From the NCBI GenBank assembly GCA_026419785.1, contig JAODTK010002566.1, forward strand, positions 62,001 to 126,000: a stretch of DNA of 64,000 nt, in the 5' to 3' direction. Positions 1 to 13,500 of this stretch are shown one piece after another. The translations under genes were made by a program, and so were the position numbers. Position 1 is the stretch's first letter. Each line of letters opens with the position of its first letter. The DNA is from Sclerodactyla briareus. Lineage: Eukaryota > Echinodermata > Holothuroidea > Dendrochirotida > Sclerodactylidae. Below the pieces are notes generated by a model. It made no database searches. It was not told the origin of the DNA and saw only the letters and a list, made by a program, of their open reading frames with translations.

Positions 1-179
1 GGCATTGTACATTGCAGTGATTATGTCAATTGCTATGAACTTCTTGATGAGCGTCCAGCACGTGAATGATAGGAATGTGTGGAATCTTTATTATGATTTT
101 TGCATTGGCTGATTGTGCAATATTGTCTGTACATTTTTGCAAAACATCTAACTGCAAGATAATTGGCTATTTTGTGACA

Positions 180-395
180 CTAGCCTATTCCATTTCCTGA
201 TAAAATGCCAATTTTCTGATATGGGACTTCGAGGTACTCGGACTTGAACTCGGGCTCGAAAGCTGAGGACTCATCCTTGGACTCGGACTCAGACTCGGAT
301 TGGCTGGACTCGACTCCAACACTGCCAGGAGTGAGCTTTCTGACAGGCCTTTTAGGAAAAGTAACCTCCATGTGAGTCATTTTGGGATATGACAA
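180..395 (-). other. Serine/glutamate-rich open frame, status unclear
   Basis: Minus strand gives KRPVRKLTPGSVGVESSQSE and SESESKDESSAFEPEF. The + strand of the same DNA reads LDSDSDSDWLDS. The + reading would suit the acidic N-terminus of SART3, but no splice sites or similarity support it. The strand cannot be decided from sequence alone. Confidence 0.2.
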
Positions 396-1326
396 TGATC
401 CACATTTGACTGACCATGCCCATGGTGGTGCGTAACACTATGGCATGCTGAGTTTGTAGGAAAATTGAATTTGTTTTCCGTAAGAGGTGAGATGTGGTGT
501 AAATTGTCAGATTTGGTTCCATCAGAATTTAGAAGCTGGCACTACTGTTGGCTTTTTTGGGAAATATCTCAAGAGAAGTGTGTTGAGTGAAAATGTACTG
601 TTGGACACTGTTCAGGGAATAGCAGTTTATTGTGCAGATCGTATTCACCTTCCACCTACTCATCTGGTACACTAGCCTACTGGCCTAGCACTAGCAAAGC
701 CACTGGAGTAGGAAACTATTTTTCCACTACCCAGTACCCCTAATGAGCCCCACATTTGTTGTCAACAATTGGCAGGATTGAACTTTTTGTGTGTGTAGAG
801 TATCTTCAAACAGAATGTGTGAGCTCTGGACAGTGTGTCATTCCGTGTTGTATTGTACGAAAGACTCCTGTAATGGGACGGACCTTTTGACATTGTACAT
901 GGTACTCCACATAAGCTGGGAATAGGGGAAACATTCAAGTTTTACAATGTTAAATTTGATGCTGTTCAGCGCCATTGAGTGTTTTTTTTTTTTTTTTACA
1001 GTAATGTGTACTATACTGAGTGTTTGCACCTTAACCTCACACCTGCAGAATCAGATACACTTAAGGTTTAGCAACTGAGCGTTAGTGACCACCTTTAGAG
1101 TGAAATTTAACCCTCTGGACTTGATAGGCAATCCAATGCCTGTGAGAGATTTGCACATGAAACTGAAATAATTGTGAACATAAACAAATTTGCCACTCAG
1201 GAAATGATGTTTATTCAGATGAGATAACACCAGTTTGCGGAAACAACTGTCACTCAAGGTTTCAGTGTGCTATCTGGCTTTTCCATTGGCCATAATATGA
1301 TATTGATGCTCCTCCAATGTCTGCAG

Positions 1327-1511
1327 CCATTCCCTTGTGGATAGAGTACATCCAGTTCTCCATCGGCAATCTCTCCAGGCCGGGAGGCGTGGACAAGTTG
1401 AGAGAAGTCTGCGAGAGAGCTGTCACAGCTGGGGGCCTCCACATAACTAGAGGGAATAGCATCTGGGAGGTCTATAGAGAATGTGAGAATGCAGTCCTGA
1501 TGACAATGCAG
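1327..1511 (+). CDS. SART3: SART3 exon, HAT repeat
   Basis: First recognisable exon. It starts after a ..tgtctgcag acceptor and ends ..ATGACAATGCAG before gtaatag. It translates to IPLWIEYIQFSIGNL, GGVDKLREVCERAV and GLHITRGNSIWEVYRECENA, matching the vertebrate block around NIWLEYGQYSVGGIG and LALWEAYREFESA. The frame is open throughout. The first two bases complete a codon begun in an upstream exon that I could not find in bases 1-1326. Its last 70 bases seed the tandem array that follows. Confidence 0.93.
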
Positions 1512-4500
1512 GTAATAGCTGGAGGGAACAGCATCTGGGTCCTATTCTGGGATGTTTATAGGGATTGGTGAATGCAGCGCTGATTATAATACAGGTAATA
1601 GCCATTGACAATGTAGGTAATATCCGAGGGAACAGCACTGCAAGATTGATAGAATAGAGATGCCCAGCGCCGATGATATACAGGTAATCGCCATAGGGAA
1701 AACAGCCACATGAGTGGTTTATAAGAGGAAGGTTGAAATGCAGTATTATGACAATTGCAGGTAATACCAGAGGGAACGCATGTCTGCAAGGTGTATAGGG
1801 AATGTTTAAAATGCAGTCCTGATGACAATGCAGATAGAGCCATGGGAACAGCATCTGAAGGTTATAGGGAATGTGAGATGCAGTCCGATGACAATGCAGG
1901 TAATAGCTGGAGGGAACAGCATCTGGGAGGTTTATAGGGAATGTGTGAATGCAGCGCTGATTATAATACAGGTAATAGCCAAAGGGAACAGCATCTGAGG
2001 GTTAGGTGGAAAGCGAATGCAGTTCCGATGAAAGCAGGTATTGGCCAAGAGAAGGACACAGCATTCGAAAGGTCCCCATAGGGAATGGGAGAATGCTATT
2101 GGGCAAGGCACGACAGTGGCTTAACTTATTTGAATATTTTTCCCACAAAAACATGAAATTGTGAAATTTTTCTCTTTAAAAAATGTTGGTCTTATGAAAT
2201 ATAACAATCACCAACTAGTAAAATCACCAAACTAAGGTGTTCTAATGCTTCACAGAAACCACAGATAGAGAAAACATAATAGCGAAACAGAAGACAAAAA
2301 CAAAAAAACAAAAGCCAGTACATACCGCAAAGTGCATCACAATTGTTTGGAGAGATGGGTTTTCAATTTGGTCTCAAATCTTAAAAAATGGATAAGGGCA
2401 TTTTCTGTGGCAAGGTTGATTCAGGCTCCTCACTGCCAGCACAGACATGCAGCTCTCAGTGCTCTGTACTATGAGGGGGGGGCACCCACGTCCTGTTATC
2501 TAAGGGATGGATGAGAGGATCTATACTCCTGGATGAAAATAGCTTGCCTCACTTTAACATGCGGAGACTCCCTCCATTTGTGAAATTATATACTATAAAT
2601 ATATAATCATTTTCATTGTTAGACTCAAAACAGCTAGCTGGTTGCAGCTATTGTGATGCCAGTCATTCTATCTACTTATTCCTGTGTGGCCCAAATTGAT
2701 TTTGGCTTTTTTTTTTTTTACTTTTAGCTGCCAATCGATCAATCTTGGATTGATGGAACCCCCCAAAATTGAACATAATGATCATGACCACTAGGACATT
2801 TCTGACCTTGTGAAGGTCATGGCCGAAGGTACATTAAAGCCATCACAATTGGCATTTTTTTCACAATTACAAAATGTATCTTCTCCTACAAAGCATTAGA
2901 TTGTTTGAAACTCAGTCATAATGTTCATTGGGTAGCGCTCATTTCAGATAGTACACGATTTTTGATGGTTGGTGGAACGTCATATATGCCATTAGAGTAG
3001 GGTAAAACAGTAACATCTGGTGAAAAGAAATATCATAGGACCCTATACGGTCATACTTTGAGGAGTGTGGAATGAACCTTGAAACAATGTGCATTGACCC
3101 TGGGACAACTTGCCTTGTGAAGGTCAAGGTCAAAGTTTATTAAAGAGAAATAAGGCTATTTGTTAAATCTACCAAAATGCATTTTCTGCTGAAGAGGATT
3201 GGACTGTTCCAAATTGCATTCTAATGTTGTCTAATAGTGCTTCTTCCTGGACATGTTCACAAAATTTACATGTTGTTATCTGAGGTAGTTAAGATTGAGT
3301 CATGGAAAAGTTGACAATTACCAGATCTTTTCATTTCCCCATAATTCACTCAGAGTCTGACCTCGCAATCACTGTATGCCGCGTTCTTTTGGCTCGTATA
3401 TACGTATTACCAGGTACAGTGGACAAAAAATCTGAGGGGGATTGTTATTGCGTCACATAACCGTTGATGAAGCCACTGACGGTGTGTATTCACTCCATTT
3501 GGTAATTACCAAGTCACGACTTCGAAAGAACACAATACTATACTGTACATGCACTACCGCGTACGTACACGGCCGGAGCGAGCAGAGAATTCGCGCCGCC
3601 ATTCACTCGAAAGAATGACACTTTATATTTTTCGTTTCACGAAATAGTCATGGAATACTCCTTCTATTAGTGAGATGTGTTGTACAGAGAGACATATCAG
3701 AGTAATTCATAATTCATGGAAGATCGGGAGAAATAGATTCTGAAACAAGGATTTGGAGGCAATTTGAAGCGAAGGTTTGAGGAAGAGGGTTTCGTACTCG
3801 TAGCGGTGAAAGTGTAAGCTCTATAATCCTGTTAGTACTATAGGCCTAAGTATTACGATTAATACAGCACAAGTCAACATAGCCTAGCTACGATAACGTT
3901 CAAATCTGCTGCGATCTGAAAACCTTGAAATTCCAATAATGAACAGGCCATGTAGATGGGTTGATACGACACATTTCCACGCAAGTATCGAATCATGTTA
4001 TTTGCAAGGTGCTTTCAGAAAGAATTCACTTTTCTTCTAGGCTAAGTGTGTCCCTGTACACAATCATCAATTCGGCCTAGTAAGCTTATGCCTACTGCTG
4101 GCTACCTTGTTGGGAATTAATAGAGCCTTTTTTAGATTACCATTTTTATTTTCTCTTAATTCACACAAAATACATTTTGTGGCCTGGAAAGAACATTCAC
4201 ATGGGCCGCAGAAAAATGTTGCCGTTGGAGGATTTTGTCCTCTCGGGTCGACAGTCACGTAGCTATGTGGGATAAGCAAGGAAACAGTAAATGGTATGGG
4301 GGGTAGCATTTTATCCTGTGGGGCATGTACCCACTGTTTTCATCAGTGTAACTTGTGTAGCTTTAGTTTGCAATGCACTCCAATGGAGAGTCAGGGAGAC
4401 AACTTGGGCTACGACGGAGGCGTTGAGATTGGTATTAGGGGTGCGGTCAGGGGGGGGGGAAAAAAAATTAGGGTGGGGTGAAAGGTTACGCTAGGTTTAG

Positions 4501-7500
4501 ATGTTCGTAACAGCAAGATTTGTGATGACCGTCTCATAATGGAATCTGACTCTACTCCTAGGCTTCAATCCCTGACAACTGTGTAACGCTAATTTAATAC
4601 ACAGAGTACAGTACACCTACAGTTGCAAAATGGCCACGTTTTTTTTTGCATGAACTGACAAACTTTCTTTTTAGCAGGGATTTGCTCTTAAAACGGTGAG
4701 GCCAATTTAATGACCCTTTTTTTTTAATTATATCAGGGTGAGTGGACACAACCTGACTATTTCTTGGGGCGAAAAACTCATATAAAAGAGGGTAATTGGC
4801 CTATTTATAATATTCCTTGTTTAAGCTCGTTAGCAAGATCACAGATACGTTACTCTGGCTAATGGTGACTTGGTTGGCACCTGGGTGAAAGTGAGGTTGA
4901 TGAACTGATTAATTTATACGCGTAAAAAAGGCTAAGTGAGCTGTGTAATAGGCATAATTTATGTTAAATTTCAAAGGTTTGTAAGATTTTCCTCAAACTT
5001 GACCGTGAGTATGGTCTAAATCCAGTCGAAATGATTTAACAAGATTCAGGGTCAATGGCAGCATTCAACTTCTAATTTGCATAATTCTATGCGTAATGCT
5101 AAGTTTGCCCGTATTTCCCATGAAACTTTGTAGGTATGACTTATCCTTACCTTCCACAATTTTCGAATGAGACTGGAAGTTCTTCAGTTCGTCTATTTTT
5201 GCATAGTTTCATTCATTCCAATTTTTCCAAAGTTTGTTAGATTTCTATGACGCTTGATGCGTATGGTCTCCCTTCAGTTCCATTTCAGTTCCAAATTATA
5301 ATTTTGCTTCATTCCTGTAAATGTTCAAGTTGGTACATTCCCATGAATGTGTGGTCCCCTAGTGGTCCTTGACATATATATTTGAAATGAGAAAATGGGG
5401 TTGATGAAAGTTGAAATTTTTGTTCTAATTTTCATAAGTCCGACATTTCATCATTCATATTTTCCACAACTGTACTCCTCCTTCGGACTCAGTAACATGG
5501 TCAACCAGTTTCAGTGAATTCTGAAATTGTTCACTGGTTATTAAGCTGTTCAGGATGCTAATACAAAAATCTGGGAGCTAGCTGAATGCCTTGTAATTGT
5601 TTGCATTGTGAACTAAATAGAAAAACCATTGATCGTGCATTCAGGTGGGACACTGGGGGGTGATCGCCTTGTAACCCCTTGAAAACATCTTCTGAACAAT
5701 GAAATTTCACAAAAGATACGAATTCTAAATTTCCCGGAATAAGCGGGAGGGACTATCAATAGGTTTTCTGCTTATTTTTACTTTGCCTGAAAAAAGTTGC
5801 CTAAGTTAAGCCTGGCTTGGGGCTGGATTGGCTAAATGAGACACGGGTAAAGTTAAACTACTACAGTAGTCCCTACAGTTAATCCTCACTGACTGACTGT
5901 TGTCAGTGGTTTACACCATTCCACATACAGTCATGTTTACAGTGGGAGTATTCCGTCTTTCTTGTTGTAAGGAATAGTAATAGGCCCTCAAGCCAAGGGC
6001 ATTGGCCCAAACTATGTTCTTTGGGTTTGTAATGCCTGAGTTCAACCTACTGCTTTCTAAAGTTTTTAGCCATCAACCATTTCAGCCAAGTACCCATTCA
6101 GAACTAACCATGATATCAACAATGGATGTTTCTGGCCAACCACGGCTGGATGGTTTGGCCGCCTGCCTTAAAATATAACCAACTGCTCTTAATATCCTTC
6201 CAGGATACCGGCGCTAATGCAAACTGTGTGACCGTGGACTAACCATATAAACGCTACGAAAAAACAAAATTGTCACACAGCCTTTTAAAAAGACTTATTT
6301 ACAACACTGTTTTTCTCTATAAAACTCCGGTGTTTATGATTCCTGAGTTGATGAAATATAATCATTGACCACATGCGGATAAGGTCAAAGAACTGAAGAA
6401 TCACACAGCATTGCATCACAGGACAGTTCCCTACGTCAATAATGCTCCTTTTTGATCTTCTGAGTGAAAATATGAGGCACTTATTTTGAGTTTGAGCTAC
6501 AGCACCATTGGTGCTCTTGTTCTTTATTTCATTCTGGTTTTAGCCACAGCCTGGATCAGTCATCACACAGGAGAGAGAGCAAGAGGTCGAAGGTCAATGG
6601 AGAGAATAAACAACATCTTCAAGAGACAGCTGAGGATTCCTCTCATGGGTAATAGTTTCACTTACTGCGACTTCTCTGTCCTGCTTTGAAAAATAAAATC
6701 CCTATTTTAATAATATACTCACCACTCCCTAGACAAATTTCAACGCAGTTTGCCATCTGAAAATTGTCATTGGTAAAATGGTTGAGTGTAGAAGAGTTTG
6801 AAAACATGAAGTTCAGTGAACCTTTGAAGCGGAAGGCATTCCGGACACTTGCAATGATGCCCTTGGCTACCCTGAAATTGGAAAATCAACACAGAACATG
6901 ATGGTTGAATGCAAGTTACTTTCTCTCTTCATCCTATACTACGCATTGCCCCCCCCCCCCCTTCTTGAAAATTGAACCAACTCGCCTAGACTAGCAGTAG
7001 TGGTGTCTCATCATGGTTCTCAGAGCAACATTTACCCGCGGCTGGTGTCTGGTCTGGGGAGGCTTCTGGCATTCTGTTTCACCCATGAACTGTGCAGATT
7101 TTCTGGAGACTGTTCTCTGCTGCTGGGCTGTGGTGAACCCCCTCCAGATTGCCACAAGTTCTCGGACAAACCTGTTGCAGGAACCCCTTGCCTCTTTGGG
7201 ATCCGACCAGGACTCAGTATGGTAGGTACCTTGTTTTGCACACCTCTGTGGTGACCCAGCCTCATTACTATTTCATGCCATTCATGACCGGGGACTGCTC
7301 TACCGTTCTGGGACTGTCCTTTAATATGGTGGCCAGGTGGTTAGCACAAAACTCTGAGCCTGTGCATTCATTGTCTCCAACATCTCTCATGACACAAATT
7401 TAATGAAGCATCTGTCCACAACTTCACCGGAAATAAACGCAGAATTGCGGCGAACAATCCTCCCCTTTAGTTGTTGATTCTGGGTTTCTTGGCCTTAATT

Positions 7501-10500
7501 ATGACCAAACAAAGTTAGTTTAGAAATTAGGGGAAAATAACACAAGGCACTCAAACACTACTGAGAGGTTTCTGAGAGTTTAAAACAAGTGATAACTGGT
7601 ATATTACAAAATCATTTAATCTCTGCAAAAATTTAGAATGTTGATCCAGGAATTTGAATCAATCTTGATTTACAACATACGGCGTTCTCAAATCTAGCAA
7701 TTAGATTTTAACTTAGCAGCACGTGCCGGCTTCCGATGTCCGCGTTGACTATGCAGACTTCCTGGTATCACCAACCAACTTCAATAGCTGTGTAATATTC
7801 CGTGTCCATGCAGTGCCTAGCCGATGCCTACACACTGGAGTTGGTTGCCAGGTTGTTAGCGTTTCGATGCCAAAATAACTCTTGAGCTGTGCAATTAGGA
7901 TTTCCAACATATCTCATGACACAAAATAATCGAAGCATAAAGCAGAGGGAAAAAAATAAAAAATGGCAATACAATCAACATAGCAGCCAGTATAAATTAC
8001 TTTGATTTCAAACTTTCAATCTCAGCTTTGAATGCATAAGTAAACTTCGATCAGATATTGTTTCAGAAAAAAGAATGTAAATAATTTTTGGTCTGGGATT
8101 ATTCACAAATTATTTAACCTTGTTAAGGAAAATGCAAAACCTTGCAAGAGGGCATATTGTTAATTAGGTTAGTCAGTGTGTGATAATTTACTGTCAATGT
8201 GGCTATTCTATACTCTCTGAGAGTGGGGAGATAAAAGATGGGTTGCCAACCTTGTGGTAGTGAAGGGACCAATGAATTCATGAATATAGATTCTAGATTT
8301 TTTCAATCGGAGGTGTTATTTACTTTTGCTCAAAAGATTATGGAGCGCAAAGGGTCCCAAGGAAGATTCATATGATTGTTCTCAGTATTTCCTGAGCTAA
8401 ACGGGAAGTTGCACCTCATTACCAACTCTCACTGGCAACTCCATTGCAATTATCGTACTTGTTTCTTCAAACAGACATGGAAGAAACCTTTACCGAGTAC
8501 TTAGAATGGGCTAGGGGAGTCCATGAGGAAAGAGGTGCAGACAAAACTACCCACCGCTGCAATAATCTAAGCTGATCACGTATAGACCATACGAGGAGAA
8601 ATTGGATGTGTTCCAGCCATCTCTCACACAAACATTTTTTTTTCCTGAGCTGACAGAATGATTAGTAATAATAATGTTGATATGAACTTATAGAGCGCAC
8701 AATTCAACACAGTTGCAAGTTGCCTGCCAAAATCAAAATTTGATGAAAATATATACAGTTAAAAAAAAAGTAACCACTTGATTGCCCAAAGTGTCAAGGA
8801 CTAGTGGCTGGAGAACCCTCTCATTTTATTTTCGGGCAGTCATTACCCTGTACAGTACAAGAGGGGCCCCCATAATGACTGGGTAAATTAAATGTGTATT
8901 AGTTGTTCGGAAGAGTCGAAACCCCTGCAGTACGTCAAAAATTTGAATGGATGCAATTATACATGCATCTAGTGTAATGATGTTGGTATCTCGTAATTCT
9001 AATTCCAAAAAATTAGCGAATGACAGGATCCATTATAGAGTTTATTGTAAACCCTTATACAGGATGACCAAAACCTGTTCTATCTGGCCGCCAGAAAGGG
9101 TTTCGAATGGTGCTGGGCCCTGCATTCCTATATACGCTGTCACCTAACACAGAGCTAACAGACCCCACTGATGAGATTCATGGACAAAGTTCTCCGTTTG
9201 AAAATGAGCTAATATAAGAGTAATGATATTTTTCCTTCTTCAAGGATTCAAGCATTAAAGGGTCTATAATACCTAGCTCAGTGGCAGACTACATAGAGTA
9301 CATGAGAAAGAGAGTGACACCGGTCTGATACGGTGCGGCTACGAGTGAGGGGCGGTGGAGGAGCACTGCCTAGCAACGGACGTGTGGCTGACCTATACAG
9401 AATACATGTGAGTATCGCAAAGAGCAATATGTGCAGGATCATGTGGGAAAGTAGACAAGGTAAACCAGGGTACGTTCTCTGCTGCTGAAAGATGAGAAGG
9501 GAGTGGAGAAAAATGGGATCAATGAGACCTGGGTAGTATACCTAGCTCACATTAAAATATACCAAAATGAGTATAGAGAGGAATACAACCTATCGATAAT
9601 TGTGGCTAGTATACATAGTCCTTTGTAAAGATCATCAATTGAGAGGGAGGAATACTGCTATCATGAACGTGGTAGTGTACATAGCTTCCTTGTAAAATAT
9701 CACTAAATGAGTTGAGGGATACTGCTATCAATGAACTGGGCTAGTATACATAGATATACCTTGTAAAATCACCACAGGAGTAGAGGGATACTGCTACAAT
9801 GGACCTATGGCTAGTAGACAAGCATACCGTGTAAATATCACAAATGATTAGAGGGAGGATACTGCTTCTCAAGAACTGTGCTAGTATACATAGCACACCT
9901 TAAAAATATCACTAAATGAGTAGTAGAGGAATACTGCTTATCATTGAACCTGTGGCTAGTATACATAGCATTCCTCGTAATATCACCAAATGAGTAGAGG
10001 GATACTGCTTATCAATGGACCTGTTGCTAGTATACATAGCATACCTTAAAAATATCATAAATGAGTAGAGGGATACTGCTTATCAATGGACCTGAGGCTG
10101 ACTGTACAGATACTGGTGCATGAACAACTCCATTTAGCTTTTGCCAATATCATGTTTCATCGCACTGTGGTTAGGTTTGGATGCATGCTGGGATACTTCA
10201 GGGGGTCAGTTTGTGTTTACATGTATTGGGGAGACACATATTTTTTCAATGGTCTTTTCAGTCTGTGGGAATATACTCTCAAATGTTGTATTATTTCTAA
10301 TGATTTTTTACTATGACAAACCTGACTAACATCTGTTATTTCTGACCTGAATTATGTTCCTGAGATTCCTTCCAAGAGTACTTTTCCTGGTGATTAATTG
10401 CACCTTTCAAAGTCTAGCAAGGACGCAGACCTGGATACTGCAATATCGTCGGCTGCGAGACTGCCCAGAAAAAAAAACAAATGCGAAGTACGGCAATGCC

Positions 10501-13500
10501 CCTGTGGCATAGCAGCAATGTGAAGACTCATAGACAGTAACCTGCCAAGTGTATATAGACCCATCTTGGGTAAAGGTCAACCAGGATCAGTTACCTTACT
10601 GAAGGGACCTATATGTGGGCTTTTAATTCAACCAACCCATAACCACCAGATGACAGCATGAAAAAAGTAGCCACTTTGACTTCACCTTCCACGATCTGAA
10701 TCAGCTTTCAAGCTTGGGATGACACTATTTTGTAGTCGTGTGCGTCCACCATGTTAGTTTATGTCACTCACCTCCAGGATACACATTCCAAGATTGCAGA
10801 GCTTCTGTTAAGTGTCTACAATCGAGCAGTGCGTAACTGTCCGTGGTCTCCGTCACTTTGGACAGGCTACCTTCACGTGCTGGAACATCAGAACGCACCT
10901 CATAAAACTGTCAAAGGTATGATCTATTGATCCAAGCATTCTTGACTTTCCACTTTTTGAAAACGATTGTTGTCCCCCGAATGTGCTGCAGTCCTTGTCA
11001 AATGAAATGAAACAGACGTGCCAAAACGCCGCAATCATCATCTTAGAAAAAATGTACTCGGATTATGAGAAAATGATAGCAGGGGCTGGCTAACTAGTGT
11101 TTCAGTCTTGAGAAGTTTTTCAAATGTATCATATTTTTGGTTGTTTTCCATACACGCATCCACGATGTATCTATATATATATAAATATATGCTTTGAAAG
11201 TATATTATTCCAACAATAAATTGCAAATGCAAATTGGTCGTTTCTGAATATCTCTGAAGATACCGAAACTGATTAAATGTTGTTTTTTCCAGAAACGTTT
11301 GAGAATCTCTTCTGTGTGCTTCCACACCGCCATCAGATTTCCTAAGCTTATGGGAGTCCTATATCGACTACATGAGGAGACGGGTCGATAACATTGAAGA
11401 TACCGCACTACAAACAGGTATATATACACTAAGATACAGACAAAAACATGGCTCCCTATCTACTCCAAAACCTAGTCTATAAGGTGGCAAGCTGGTGTGA
11501 GTACTATTTTTTGCCCATCCCATGCCCCCCGTACATCGCACTATCTGCATCTGTTAAAATTGATAAACCTGCCCCACGTGTGTTTGCCGAGCTGTGTATT
11601 TGCATTATTTGCCGAGGTATCCCAGCCCGCTGCGGACCTCAAACATCTTTCACCGTAACGTAACATGCAAAGCTGTAAGTTGCTAGCTCACCTCGCCCAA
11701 TGCTGTGCACTACTTTTAAACATAGCCCTGTTTGGAACACGTGGTCATCACCAACTTACTTTTCCTGAGCATCCAATGTGCTCCCAATTCCCACAGCGCG
11801 CTACACAACGATACCAAGTCTATGGACCGACGGCAACGATCCTCCCACAACACTTACTTCATAGATTTCCATTTGACTATGGGTTTAGAGTGGATTTATT
11901 TACGATAGTCGATCAGCGATACTGCATCATATTTGCGTTGGCCTACAACTCTATGAATAAACGAACGTGATAATTGGACAATTGGTGGATGAAACAATCA
12001 TACATTAAGGTTTTGCATTGATTTGGTGGCTTTTACGAATAATTTTAGATCGGGCCTTGCTTCGGTTTTCTTGCTAAAATATCACAGTTGCGTTAGGGCT
12101 TTACTCCTCTGGTAAATTTCGCCAGCGTAGCGATCTGGTTTCGGCTGGGCTGAGCTTACGTACGTAGGAAGCATGAAGAGTACATGTATTCTGCCTGCGT
12201 ACTTAGTACTACAGCACAACATTTCACATGTATTGTCTGTTTTTGCCTCGTACTTGTCATGAATTCTTTCTCTTTCCAGAAACTAAACGAAACATATGAA
12301 CATTTATTTGATTACATGAAATAATCTTCTTGGGGGGCATCTGCTTTCATGAAAAATAAGGATGTATGAAAGAAGAACATGTGGAAAAATGCCCCTACAG
12401 TGGCTGCAGTATATATATAACGATCGCTAGCAGTATTTTAGGCAAGCATGAATACCGGTACCAGCACCGATACCAGTGCCAGGGCACCGGTAATACCAGT
12501 TCCAAAAAAATATAGGTACCGCACCGCGCAACCCTAGTGAGTACTTGGCTGTTGCATTGGGAACAGCTGTCCCAACTATGATTAGTACAAATTCCTTTTG
12601 CGACTGTTGGATAGGAATCAGTCAACCACCGACACGAGTCTTGCTATTTTTTTCGGGGGGGGGGGGTGGGGGGGGGGGGGGGGGGGGTTGGGTTTCCGCT
12701 GTAATTGTGTCATTTTTGATGGGTCGTGAAACTATATGTCTATTATGAAACAACCAAGCGTTAATTAATTGTGTTAGCCAGTTTTACATAGCACCCGGTA
12801 CTGCTAAAAAAAATTATTATCACATCTTCTTAGTTTTCTATGGAATATCTCGTACAATCGAATGCTTTAAATTTTAGCGTCTATCGTGTCATTGGAATTT
12901 CAGCAATGTATCCTCATAATAATTTATTGTCAAGCTCTTTCATATGGTCCTCTTGCATGGTTGCTGTCTCAAATGGAGGTTTGGCCTAGTGATTTGTAAA
13001 AACAAGCTAATTTCAAAGCATAAAAATGACTTATTGGCACAAAGCTACTACTGTGATGCAAACCTTGTATGTTGTCACCATTTGTCTTTCTTTGTCCCGC
13101 TTCCCTAAAACTTTCAGAAGCTAAAGAGGAGCTTAGAGCAACAATGGAGAAAGCAGCTGAATACTTGAGTCAGTGTGAGTATATTTAGAAAACACCTATG
13201 ATTGCTAAAACAGAGAACTTGCCAATTTCTCCTGGTGAAGTCACTGTGTATACTGCCTTCTTTTGCATGCTACCAGTACCAACATCTGCAATGCACAAAA
13301 CCATACGAATTGCAATATTATAAGAGCATCCCATAACGCGATGCTGTATACAATACCCAGTTGCAATAATGCCTGCATGCAATACCCAACCACAATAATG
13401 GATGCATGCTTTACCCATCATATTATCACATGCATGCAATACTCAATCACAAAAATGCATGTATACAATACCCAGTTGCAATAATGCATGCATGCAATAC

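Noticed and set aside
1447..1854. 135-codon minus-strand open frame (and an overlapping 95-codon one)
   Set aside because: It lies wholly over the exon-derived minisatellite and reads its antisense; the apparent length comes from repetition.
4291..4494. Overlapping short + strand frames
   Set aside because: G-run-containing intronic sequence with no similarity and no splice consensus.
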